Part shown: piece after piece, positions 1-8,879 of the stretch | Numbering within the stretch: position 1 is the first letter of the stretch | How the letters are laid out: every line of letters begins with the position of its first letter | Assembly (NCBI GenBank): GCA_001779195.1 | Contig: MFJL01000041.1 | Coordinates: 80,881 to 136,022, forward strand | DNA from: Candidatus Gottesmanbacteria bacterium RIFCSPHIGHO2_02_FULL_39_11 | GTDB lineage: Bacteria > Patescibacteriota > Microgenomatia > 2-02-FULL-39-11 | Length of the DNA stretch: 55,142 bases | Direction of reading: 5' to 3' | Position numbers and translations under genes: made by a program | The notes under the pieces: model-generated | What the model saw: only the letters and a program-made list of their open reading frames with translations | Database searches by the model: none | Told to the model about the DNA's origin: nothing

Positions 1-87
1 TTGCATGTTCAAAACTCCGTGCTTAAAAGAACTCGTGATTTGCTTATTCCTCAGCTGGTCAGTGGAAAAAGGGAGTTGAAAAATTGA
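1..87 (+). CDS. hsdS: C-terminal fragment of type I restriction-modification specificity subunit HsdS (5' truncated by window)
   Basis: Frame 1 reads ...LHVQNSVLKRTRDLLIPQLVSGKRELKN*; the 'LKxTRDLLxPxLxSG' ending is typical of HsdS C-termini, and hsdR lies downstream. Confidence 0.75.
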   Translation: MHVQNSVLKRTRDLLIPQLVSGKRELKN

Positions 88-88
88 T

Positions 89-691
89 ATGGATAACCAG
101 ATTGAAAAGATTATGTTACCAAATTGGTATCAATTCGATGTTGAGATCAAAGACTCAAAAGCAACAACAATATCCTTGGTTATAAAAGTAATTGAAGACT
201 TAAAAAGTCAAGATTTGCTCAAAAAATGGTTTTATCTCTATGAATTTTCTACTATCCGAATCAGATTAAAATCATCCGTCAACGAACAAGAGTTGAAACA
301 AAAAATTGATGATTTAGCCAAAAGCAATAAGCTGACTTTTTCAGAAAATAATGATCAAAAATTCGGATCATATTGGGAGGATAAATCTGATCACCCTACA
401 GAAGAATATATGGAAACATTTGCCAATGTTATGCCTTTAATAACTGAACTAAATATCAAAAAATTTAATAAGAAGGTAGTTCACGGCAACTTTCGATTAG
501 TAAATATGCTTTCGCATTGTATCTTTAATAACACTTATCATGGCCTAAATACTGAAGCATATTTTCTTTTAAAACGACTATCTACAAGTTTTGATGTAAA
601 GGATGATCCAGAACTAACAGGCATTGATGAATTAAATGACAAAATTATTCAGGCTTTTGGATTAAATGTACCTATAAAGGCTGAAAAATAA
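89..691 (+). CDS. 200-aa protein of uncertain family inside the RM operon; weak resemblance to lantibiotic dehydratase C-terminal/thiopeptide-type (SpaB_C-like) domain
   Basis: ORF tightly packed between hsdS and hsdR; segments 'KKWFYLYEFSTIRIRLKSS' and 'FRLVNMLSHCIFNNTYHGLNTEAYFLLKRL' are reminiscent of SpaB_C; by eye only. Confidence 0.6.
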   Translation: MDNQIEKIMLPNWYQFDVEIKDSKATTISLVIKVIEDLKSQDLLKKWFYLYEFSTIRIRLKSSVNEQELKQKIDDLAKSNKLTFSENNDQKFGSYWEDKSDHPTEEYMETFANVMPLITELNIKKFNKKVVHGNFRLVNMLSHCIFNNTYHGLNTEAYFLLKRLSTSFDVKDDPELTGIDELNDKIIQAFGLNVPIKAEK

Positions 692-692
692 T

Positions 693-3600
693 ATGAACCA
701 ATTTAGCGAAGACAATTTAGTCGAACAGACGGTTATTAAACTCATTAAAGAGACATGGGGGGACCCGCCTTTCGGCGAGGCAAGTGAAACCTGTCATATA
801 AATGCTTTTACGGATGAGGAGGACGCGAAGTTGGGACGGGAGCATAGAGGGGAAGTAGTTCTCAAAAAATATTTACTTCCTGCACTTCAGAAGATTAATC
901 CGACTCTTTCTGAAGATGTTCTGCGGGAGGGAGTTGATGAAATCACACGGGATAGGTCAAACATGACTTTGGTAAAGGCAAATCAAGAGGTCTATAAATT
1001 ATTAAAAGATGGATTTAACGTTAATGTACAGAAAAAAGATGGAACTTCAGAACCGGAAACGGTTAAGTTTTTTGATTTTGAAACACCTTCCAATAACAAC
1101 TTTCTTTGTGTTTCTCAATTCTGGATAGTCGGAGAAATGTATACCAGAAGGACAGATGTTGTTCTTTTTGTGAACGGAATTCCTCTTGTTCTTCTCGAGT
1201 TGAAAGCCTCTCACAAAAGTTTGGTTGATGCTTATAAAGATAACATCCGTGACTACAAAGACACGATTCCAAAGCTTTTCTGGTACAACATGGGGATTAT
1301 TATTTCAAATGGAATAGAGAATAAATTGGGATCTCTCACTTCTCCTTTTGAGTATTTTAATGAATGGAAAAAGTTAGAAAGCGAAGAGGATGAAACAAAA
1401 AAAGATATAGCAACTCTTATCAAAGGAGTAGGTGAAAGGAAAAGACTTTTGGATATTTTTGAAAACTTTATTCTATTTGATGAGTCCCTTGGAGAAACAA
1501 AAAAGATAATTCCCAGATATTTTCAGTATTATGGCGTCAATCGAGCATTTGAAAGAGTGATTAAGAGGCAGGAGCTAAATGGAAAGTTGGGAGTCTTTTG
1601 GCATACACAAGGCTCAGGAAAATCTTTTGCGATGATATATTTTTCTCAAAAAGTATTTAGAAAATTAAAAGGAAATTTTACATTTGTTATTGTTACCGAC
1701 CGAAAAGAACTTGATAAACAGGCATACAATAATTTTGCCCATGTTGGAGCAGTATATGAAGAGCATGTAAAAGCAGAATCCATTATAGATTTAAAAAATT
1801 TACTAAAACAAGATCACCGGCAAATTTTTACGACCATCCATAAATTTGAAGATATTTTTGGAGTAATTTCAGACAGATCTGATATTATAGTGATGACAGA
1901 TGAAGCTCATAGAAGTCAGTATGATACTTATGCTCAGAATATGAGGAAGTCACTTCCTCATGCTTCTTTTATTGGTTTTACCGGTACACCTCTTATGCTG
2001 CATGGGGAGGAAAAGACACGGAGTACATTTGGAGATTACGTCTCTGTATATAACTTTGGCCAATCCGTAAAAGACGGCTCAACCGTGCCTCTGTTTTATG
2101 AGAATCGCGTTGCAAAACTTGAAAATGTTAATCCTGATCTTGAAAAGGAACTGGGTGAAATAATGGACTATTATGAGATCAACGATGAAGAAGAAGAAAA
2201 AGTAGAACAGGAATTTTCCACTTTTTATCAGCTTATCACCCGTGAAGATAGGTTAAATGCAATTGCTCGGGATATTGTGCAACATTTTGTAGGAAGAGGA
2301 TATAACGGCAAAGCAATGGTTGTTTCAATTGATAAAAAAACTGCCGTTCGGATGTATGTAAAAGTGAAAGCAGAATGGGAAAGACATCTTTCTAAACTTC
2401 GGCTTGATTTATCTCGTGCCAAAGATGAATTTGAACAAGGAAAAATTCAGGAGGAGATTGAAAAACTTGAGAAAGTAGATATGGCTGTTGTTGTGAGCCA
2501 ATCCCAAAATGAAATTGCAGATTTGGAACTATTTGAAATTGAAATGAGGCCTTTACGCGCTCGAATACAGAAAGAAAATCTTGAGGAAGAATTTAAAAAA
2601 GATGACAGTAATCTGAAAATTGTCTTTGTATGCGCCATGTGGCTCACCGGATTTGATGTTCCCACTCTTTCAACGCTTTATCTGGACAAGCCTTTGAAAA
2701 ATCATACCCTAATGCAGGCTATTGCCCGCGCAAATCGTGTAGCTGAAGGAAAAAAGAATGGATTAATTGTTGACTACATTGGAGTCTTTAAAAATGTAGA
2801 GAAGGCACTTGCTTTATATGCAGCAACAAAAACTGGAGATAGTGAAATTATAAAAAGTAAAGATGAGCTTCTCACCGACTTATTGAATTTATTAAAACAG
2901 ACGAAAGAATTGTTAAAGGGGATGGAAATTGAACTAGACGTTTTATTACAGGCACCAAATGAGCAAAAGTTATTACTTATCGAAAAATGGGCAAATAAAA
3001 TACTTGAGAATCAAGATAAGAAAAAAGAATTTTTGAATTTATCATCAGATGTGTACTCTGCATATAAAGCAGTACTGCCAGATCCATCAGCGGAAGACTA
3101 TTATAAAGAAATTACAGCTATTCGAATAATTAGTTCACGCATAAGAGATGTTGGTGCAAAAAGTATAGATACATCTCCTATAAAAAGAGACTTAGAGTTA
3201 TTACTGGATAAATCAATTAGAGCTGGTGAATATGTTGTCCCGCATTATAAACGGTTAAAAGATTTAAGTACTCTTAACGTAGATGCGCTCCACGATTTTT
3301 TCTATAAGTTGGAGAATAAGAACTTACAAATTGAGGCCCTTAAAAGTGATTTAGAAAAAAAGATTCTTGAAATGATGCATAAAAATAAAATACGGGCAAG
3401 ATTTATGGAAAGACTTCTAGCAATACTTACTATGTACAATTCTGGAGCCCATGATATAGATAAGCTTTTTGATGATCTGGTTGAACTTGCAAAAGAGTTA
3501 TCAGAAGAGGAAAAACGTGCAGTAAGAGAGAATCTTACAGAAGAAGAGTTAGCTATTTTTGATCTTTTGCAGAAACAAGATTTAAATCCGGAAGAGAGAG

Positions 3601-3842
3601 AAAAAGTAAAGAAAATAGCAAAGGAGCTTCTGGGAAAGTTAAAGAAAGAGAAATTAGTGATTGATTGGAGAGAAAAAGAAATTGCCCGCGCAGGAGTAAA
3701 AACAACAATTTCTGATATTCTTTATGACTCACTTCCTGAACCAACCTACACAGAGGAGGATTGTAAATTTAAAGGTATTGAGGTTTATAATTTTGTATTC
3801 GAACACTATCTAGATGCTCAAAATTTTGTCTATGAACAATAA
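693..3842 (+). CDS. hsdR: Type I restriction-modification system endonuclease/translocase subunit HsdR
   Basis: N-terminal nuclease-like 'VVLFVNGIPLVLLELKAS', Walker A 'HTQGSGKSFAM', 'DEAHRSQYD', 'GFTGTPL', 'TGFDVPTL'; 1049 aa. Confidence 0.95.
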   Translation: MNQFSEDNLVEQTVIKLIKETWGDPPFGEASETCHINAFTDEEDAKLGREHRGEVVLKKYLLPALQKINPTLSEDVLREGVDEITRDRSNMTLVKANQEVYKLLKDGFNVNVQKKDGTSEPETVKFFDFETPSNNNFLCVSQFWIVGEMYTRRTDVVLFVNGIPLVLLELKASHKSLVDAYKDNIRDYKDTIPKLFWYNMGIIISNGIENKLGSLTSPFEYFNEWKKLESEEDETKKDIATLIKGVGERKRLLDIFENFILFDESLGETKKIIPRYFQYYGVNRAFERVIKRQELNGKLGVFWHTQGSGKSFAMIYFSQKVFRKLKGNFTFVIVTDRKELDKQAYNNFAHVGAVYEEHVKAESIIDLKNLLKQDHRQIFTTIHKFEDIFGVISDRSDIIVMTDEAHRSQYDTYAQNMRKSLPHASFIGFTGTPLMLHGEEKTRSTFGDYVSVYNFGQSVKDGSTVPLFYENRVAKLENVNPDLEKELGEIMDYYEINDEEEEKVEQEFSTFYQLITREDRLNAIARDIVQHFVGRGYNGKAMVVSIDKKTAVRMYVKVKAEWERHLSKLRLDLSRAKDEFEQGKIQEEIEKLEKVDMAVVVSQSQNEIADLELFEIEMRPLRARIQKENLEEEFKKDDSNLKIVFVCAMWLTGFDVPTLSTLYLDKPLKNHTLMQAIARANRVAEGKKNGLIVDYIGVFKNVEKALALYAATKTGDSEIIKSKDELLTDLLNLLKQTKELLKGMEIELDVLLQAPNEQKLLLIEKWANKILENQDKKKEFLNLSSDVYSAYKAVLPDPSAEDYYKEITAIRIISSRIRDVGAKSIDTSPIKRDLELLLDKSIRAGEYVVPHYKRLKDLSTLNVDALHDFFYKLENKNLQIEALKSDLEKKILEMMHKNKIRARFMERLLAILTMYNSGAHDIDKLFDDLVELAKELSEEEKRAVRENLTEEELAIFDLLQKQDLNPEEREKVKKIAKELLGKLKKEKLVIDWREKEIARAGVKTTISDILYDSLPEPTYTEEDCKFKGIEVYNFVFEHYLDAQNFVYEQ

Positions 3843-3861
3843 TAGGGGACTAATAGGGGAC
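3840..3861. repeat. Exact 11-bp tandem duplication (TAATAGGGGAC x2) overlapping the hsdR stop codon
   Basis: taataggggac|taataggggac read directly. Confidence 0.9.
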
Positions 3862-3990
3862 AGTTCTCTTTTCTTTTGAATAGGGAATTGATAAAAAAGG
3901 GATTTTCCGAGTTGGTCTTTGAATAATTCAAGCTGATTTTTTTTAATTGGCTTTAGCGATCTACGATAATATAGAGATTAGGTGTCCATT

Positions 3991-4018
3991 GCAGCCGGGA
4001 GGTGGCTGCTTTTTTTTT
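3991..4018 (+). terminator. Rho-independent terminator downstream of hsdR
   Basis: gcagcc-gggaggt-ggctgc stem-loop followed by a run of T. Confidence 0.7.
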
Positions 4019-4209
4019 AAAAGCAGTTTCTAGTATAACATACCTCATGGCTATTCAGGAAACAAGATGGTTACCGGAAATGAGTGACCATTTTAAAGAA
4101 TTGTTTTTTTCCAAGAATTAATAAGAAATATTACAATAATACAAACATTATTTCCCAAAATTTTTCATGGACTATTTGTTGGGAAGGGGTATAATCATAA
4201 ATTACCTAT

Positions 4210-4393
4210 ATGATCACACCTGAACAACATGAGGTAATGTATGAAAAACTATTACCATATATTCATATGGTTACATACCCGAAATCAGTATACCAAATAC
4301 CGTCAATATACACATATACTAGATCAAGGTTTTCCATTTCCAGTGCATGCAATCGTTGAAAATTATTTTTCTCAATATTTTAAAGAGGAATAA
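4210..4393 (+). other. Two overlapping short ORFs (4210-4359, 49 aa; 4241-4393, 50 aa), hypothetical or frameshifted remnant
   Basis: MITPEQHEVMYEKLLPYIHMVTYPKSVYQIPSIYTYTRSRFSISSACNR* and MKNYYHIFIWLHTRNQYTKYRQYTHILDQGFPFPVHAIVENYFSQYFKEE*; below the ORF-track cut-off. Confidence 0.3.
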
Positions 4394-4410
4394 TATCTAC
4401 CCAGGTATCC

Positions 4411-4635
4411 ATGAAAATTTTTGTTAGAGCAAAATCAAAGAGTAAAAAAGAATATATTAAAAAAATTGATAATACACATTTTACCGTTGCCGTGACTGCG
4501 CCTCCGATTGAAGGAAAAGCAAACCTCGCAATTATTAAGTCCCTTTCCAAATACTTTCATAAACCTGCATCCGGGATACAGATAATATCAGGTGCGAAAT
4601 CCAAAGAGAAAATAGTGGATATAGACTTGTTTTGA
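4411..4635 (+). CDS. DUF167/YggU family protein
   Basis: MKIFVRAKSKSKKEYIKK...FTVAVTAPPIEGKANLAIIKSLSKYF..; typical 'APPxxGKAN' motif. Confidence 0.85.
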   Translation: MKIFVRAKSKSKKEYIKKIDNTHFTVAVTAPPIEGKANLAIIKSLSKYFHKPASGIQIISGAKSKEKIVDIDLF

Positions 4636-4644
4636 ATTAAAAAA

Positions 4645-4653
4645 TGATACAAT
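4645..4653 (+). promoter_or_regulatory. Extended -10-like element TGATACAAT
   Basis: TG-N-TACAAT ending 7 nt before ATG at 4661. Confidence 0.4.
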
Positions 4654-4660
4654 AGGGAGT

Positions 4661-6337
4661 ATGAATAAAATAAAATTCCTTCTGGTGGGAATTTTTTTGT
4701 TGGGAACAATCCTGCGGTTTTTCCAGTTGGGGAAAACTCCCATAGGATTGGAGTGGGATGAGGTGGCTTTAGGGTATGATGCCTATTCGATTCTAAAAAC
4801 AGGAAAAGACCAGTTTGGGAATTTTATGCCTCTGACGTTTAGGTCTCTGGATGATTACAAACCACCTCTCTATATATACTCAGCCGTTCCCGGAGTTGCT
4901 CTTTTTGGAATGAATGAGTTTACCGCCCGTCTTCCTGCGGCAATCTATGGCGCTCTTGGAGTACTACTCACCTATTTTTTAGTTACTGAAATTTTTATAC
5001 GGGAAAAAAAGTCTAAGAGAAATAAAGTTGCTCTTTTGTCTTCTCTTTTTTTGGCAATTTCCCCCTGGAGCCTTCAGTTTAGCAGGGCTGCATTTGAGAC
5101 AAATTTGGCGGTAAGCGTCATTATCTCTGGCGTTTGGCTTTTTTTAAGGGCCATCCGTCTAAAAAGCACAAAAACTTTTATTTTCTCCGCATTTTTCTTC
5201 GGTATATCCCTTTTTTCATATCACAGTGCACGGGTACTCGCTCCCATGATTCTGGTATTCTTATTCTTTCTTTTTAGAAGAAGAATCGATTTTAAAAAGT
5301 TTACCGTTTCTTTTTTAGCGGTGTACGGAATTTTCTTTCTCTTCTTTGTTCCGATTGTCCGGTCTCCAGATGCACAGATACGGTTTCGGGTAACCAATGC
5401 ATTAAATGTTTATGAAAATGAAACGAAAAGTTCAGAGAGGATTTTGAATGATATGAAAGTAGGAGCAGGAGCAGGAGCAAAAATATTTTTTAACCGCAGA
5501 TTATCCGTTTTTAATTATGAAAATTTCCTTACCGTTACTCATAATTATTTAGTTCATTTTGACCCGGAATTTCTTTTTGTAAAAGGAGATGCACTACTTC
5601 ATCATGCTCCTGATTTTGGAATGCTTTATTTCTTTGATCTGTTTTTAATTATTCCAGGCGCAATTATATATAGTGTTAAATACCGGAATCGTCAATCTCT
5701 TATTCTTCCGGCTTGGTTACTTCTTGCACCCATTTCCGCATCTGTAACCACTCAGGTTCCCCATTCAGTGCGAACAGAAGTGATCCTACCCACATTTCAT
5801 ATCTTCTCAGCTCTGGGAGCTGTTTTTTTATATGACTTTCTTAAAAAAGAATCTACGTTTCTTTCATTTGCCGCTGTTTTATTTTTTCTTCCCGTTTTTT
5901 ATTTTTCCATAGGAAAATATTTATACCATTATTATTTCTATACGAATAACTGGGTATCAGATAAATGGATATACGGAAGAAAAGAAGCAGTTTTATACAC
6001 AGAGAATGTCAAAAGTCAGTATGATAAAGTAATAATTTCTCTCTCCGTTGATATGCCTCTTAATTTCTGGCTTTTTTACAGCAGCTATGACCCGGTTACT
6101 TATTTAGCACAAGGGGGAACCCGGTCAAACGGGTTTTTGTATGAAGGAAATGCATATGATAAATACGAATTCCGAAATTTTAACTACAGGGAGATGCAGT
6201 ACTATCCGGGAAAAGTTCTTTTGGTTGGTACTCCCAATAACTTTCCGCAGGGGACTGATGCAGTTAAAACAACATACTATATGGATGGTAGAGAGGCATT
6301 AAAAATTGTGGCGGTGGGTACGGGAAAATCATACTAA
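4661..6337 (+). CDS. GT-C polytopic glycosyltransferase (PMT/ArnT-like, GT39/GT83 type), array copy 1
   Basis: 'LRFFQLGKTPIGLEWDEVALGYDAYSILKTGKDQFGNFMPLTFRSLDDYKPPLY' DE-containing first loop; many TM segments. Confidence 0.85.
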   Translation: MNKIKFLLVGIFLLGTILRFFQLGKTPIGLEWDEVALGYDAYSILKTGKDQFGNFMPLTFRSLDDYKPPLYIYSAVPGVALFGMNEFTARLPAAIYGALGVLLTYFLVTEIFIREKKSKRNKVALLSSLFLAISPWSLQFSRAAFETNLAVSVIISGVWLFLRAIRLKSTKTFIFSAFFFGISLFSYHSARVLAPMILVFLFFLFRRRIDFKKFTVSFLAVYGIFFLFFVPIVRSPDAQIRFRVTNALNVYENETKSSERILNDMKVGAGAGAKIFFNRRLSVFNYENFLTVTHNYLVHFDPEFLFVKGDALLHHAPDFGMLYFFDLFLIIPGAIIYSVKYRNRQSLILPAWLLLAPISASVTTQVPHSVRTEVILPTFHIFSALGAVFLYDFLKKESTFLSFAAVLFFLPVFYFSIGKYLYHYYFYTNNWVSDKWIYGRKEAVLYTENVKSQYDKVIISLSVDMPLNFWLFYSSYDPVTYLAQGGTRSNGFLYEGNAYDKYEFRNFNYREMQYYPGKVLLVGTPNNFPQGTDAVKTTYYMDGREALKIVAVGTGKSY

Positions 6338-6346
6338 GTATTTACC

Positions 6347-7225
6347 ATGACTTTATTTTTAATAGGACTTATTACACTTTTAAATTTCTTTCTTCGTTTT
6401 TTTAGACTTGGCCAAATACCATTCTTTTCAAATTCGTTTCCGGTAAGCATACTCATTGAAAGTGCCATAATTAATGTTATTTCATCATTCCTGATTTTTG
6501 CAATAGCAAAACTTCTTTTTAAGAAAAATAAGATTTCTCTTTTATCATTTTTTGTTTTTTCTGTTCTTCCCTGGATTGTTGAAACAGGAAGAAACGGCGT
6601 TTATTTAAATATCCTGCTTTTCTGGATTCTGATTCTTGTTCTTTTATTACTTGTTCTTAAGAAAATTGTTTATTTTCGGCTTTTTTTAAATATATTCAGA
6701 CCAATACTTTTTATGGCAGGGATGTTAGTAATTTTATTTCTTCTAAAAAAACCTGATTTTATTTTTTCTTTTAACTTAAATTCCTATGCACTTTACCAAG
6801 TTTTGTCCAACACGTTTCATCTTGCATCTTTCGGATTTTTGTTTTTTTCAAACGACAGTTTCTGGCACGGAGGAAATAAAGACACCGGTGTTTTATTTCT
6901 GAGTTTTCTTCCGTTTCTATTTATCGGGGTTGTAGATGTTTTTAAAAAAGACATATCTATAATGGTGATGTTACTTATTATCGGAACTTTACTTTCTGTC
7001 TTAAACCCTTATTTTCCTGAAGTCTTTGAGTTTTATATCGTAATTCCTGTTTTCGTTTTATCAGTTACACGGGGACTTTATGGTCTTCGGACTTTTAACA
7101 AAAAAATAATTTCCTTGTTTATTCTATTATTTATTTTTGAATACACTCTTTTTCTACATGCATACTTTATTCATTATCCTCAAAATACGAGGAGTTATTT
7201 TCAGAATTTGGAAAAACCATTATGA
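6347..7225 (+). CDS. Truncated GT-C paralog lacking the DE catalytic loop and C-terminal region, array copy 2
   Basis: 'FLRFFRLGQIPFFSN' runs directly into 'SFPVSILIESAIINVISSFLIFAIAKLLF...SVLPWIVETGRN'; 'TFHLASFGFLFFSND...TGVLFLSFLPFLFIG' matches later paralog segments. Confidence 0.7.
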   Translation: MTLFLIGLITLLNFFLRFFRLGQIPFFSNSFPVSILIESAIINVISSFLIFAIAKLLFKKNKISLLSFFVFSVLPWIVETGRNGVYLNILLFWILILVLLLLVLKKIVYFRLFLNIFRPILFMAGMLVILFLLKKPDFIFSFNLNSYALYQVLSNTFHLASFGFLFFSNDSFWHGGNKDTGVLFLSFLPFLFIGVVDVFKKDISIMVMLLIIGTLLSVLNPYFPEVFEFYIVIPVFVLSVTRGLYGLRTFNKKIISLFILLFIFEYTLFLHAYFIHYPQNTRSYFQNLEKPL

Positions 7226-8865
7226 AGGAAAAAACAGTCATTTTGTTATTTCTTATTTTTCTTTTTTCATCCCTTCTTCGCTTATACCAACTAGATACCA
7301 TCCCTCCTTCTTTGTATACGGATGAGGTTGACCAAGGATACAATGCCTATTCAGTTATTAAAACAGGAGCAGATGAACACGGAAATTTTTTGCCTGTTTC
7401 ATTCCGTTCTTTCGGAGACTGGAAGCCACCACTTCCGACATATTTAATGATTCCTTTTATGTTTATTCTGGGTCCGAATGATTGGTCAGTAAGACTTTCC
7501 TCTGCCATACTTGGAATAGTAAGTCTCCTCCTTTCTTTTAAGATCGCAAAATTGATATTTGAAAATAACAGATTATCATTTTTATCAGTATTTTTACTTT
7601 CCATTTCTCCCTGGCATTTATTTCAAAGCAGAACTGCAATGCTTGTCATGGTCTCTCTTTTCTTTTTTGAAATAGGAATATACGGATTTTTAAAATATAT
7701 TAAAAATTATAAATTCAGATTTTTACTTTTATCTGTTTTAGGATTTTCACTCTCCATATACTCCTATTACGGACTTCGTCTGATTGTTCCTCTTACATTA
7801 CTTTCACTTTTCCTATGGAAAAGATCTGAGATCTTTTCAAAAAGAAAACATATTTTGTTAGGTGTGGTAATAGGAATTATACTTCTCCTGCCTATCTTTA
7901 TCTCAGGATTAAAAGAGAGAGACGTTCTCTTCGGACGTGCTCGTACTGTTAGTATTTTTTATGACAGGGGAGTAGAACTAAAACAATGGGAGCTTCAAAC
8001 TCAGGATTTTGAAAATACCTACTCTATTCTTACCCGAATTTTCCATAATAAAGTATTTCTTTACGGAAGGGATATTATAAGGAGATATCTTTCTCACTTT
8101 GACTTGGATTATTTATTTTTAAAGGGAGACGGAGCATTTCCATTTCAAGTTCCTCATACCGGAATACTGAATTTTTCAGATATTATTCTTATTCCTTTGG
8201 GGATTTACTTTATAGTGAAGAGAAAGATAAAGAATCAAACTATTCTATGGATCTGGCTAATAATAAGCATTTTGCCTGCATCTTTGACGTTTATAACTCC
8301 TGCTACGAACCGGACGTTTAACGCGGTTGTACCTTTTTCATTTCTTTCTGCTTTGGGATTTATTTTTCTCATTAAATATAAAAGTAAAATGCAGATTAAA
8401 TTAATCATTAGCATTATTTTTATAACGTGCCTTTACAGTTTCAATTACTTCTTGAATTCTTACTTTATTGAGGTTCCCAAAAATTACGGGAATATATGGG
8501 GGTACGGATGGGAAGAAGCAATGCAGTATATACACAGTCAAAAAGACAGGTATAATACTGTCTATATTTCAAGCAACAAAGGGATGCCCTATATTTATTA
8601 CGCATTCTATAATCAAATAGATCCTGACTTTATTCAGAAAAAATTGATAAGACCTTATATTCCCGACGCGTTTGGTTTTGAACCGGTAGATTCGTTTGAA
8701 AATTTATTTTTTTATCGGGGGAGAAGTTTTAAAGAAATCAGAGAAAGCCGTGAAAGTAATATATTAGTTGTTGTACCAAGCGATGAAGATGATTTAAAGG
8801 GAAACCCGGTTAAAGAAATAAAGTATCCAAACGGAAAAAATGCAATTGATATTTACTCATTGTAA
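7222..8865 (+). CDS. GT-C polytopic glycosyltransferase, array copy 3
   Basis: 'TIPPSLYTDEVDQGYNAYSVIKTGADEHGNFLPVSFRSFGDWKPPLPTY'; 4-bp ATGA overlap with previous gene. Confidence 0.85.
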   Translation: MKEKTVILLFLIFLFSSLLRLYQLDTIPPSLYTDEVDQGYNAYSVIKTGADEHGNFLPVSFRSFGDWKPPLPTYLMIPFMFILGPNDWSVRLSSAILGIVSLLLSFKIAKLIFENNRLSFLSVFLLSISPWHLFQSRTAMLVMVSLFFFEIGIYGFLKYIKNYKFRFLLLSVLGFSLSIYSYYGLRLIVPLTLLSLFLWKRSEIFSKRKHILLGVVIGIILLLPIFISGLKERDVLFGRARTVSIFYDRGVELKQWELQTQDFENTYSILTRIFHNKVFLYGRDIIRRYLSHFDLDYLFLKGDGAFPFQVPHTGILNFSDIILIPLGIYFIVKRKIKNQTILWIWLIISILPASLTFITPATNRTFNAVVPFSFLSALGFIFLIKYKSKMQIKLIISIIFITCLYSFNYFLNSYFIEVPKNYGNIWGYGWEEAMQYIHSQKDRYNTVYISSNKGMPYIYYAFYNQIDPDFIQKKLIRPYIPDAFGFEPVDSFENLFFYRGRSFKEIRESRESNILVVVPSDEDDLKGNPVKEIKYPNGKNAIDIYSL

Positions 8866-8879
8866 TTCTACTTAATACT

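Noticed and set aside
1063-1272. Minus-strand ORFs in the ORF track (e.g. 1063-1272, 2228-2422, 3553-3744, 17652-18029, 18717-19127, 40944-41264)
   Set aside because: All lie opposite well-supported + strand CDSs, have low-complexity or unlikely compositions and no recognisable motifs; treated as shadow ORFs
7137-7325. Small + strand ORFs nested inside larger genes (7137-7325, 8947-9138, 15433-15621, 16510-16836, 26319-26636, 32358-32696)
   Set aside because: Out-of-frame readings of convincing GT-C, GT or AsnB genes with no independent start signals or motifs
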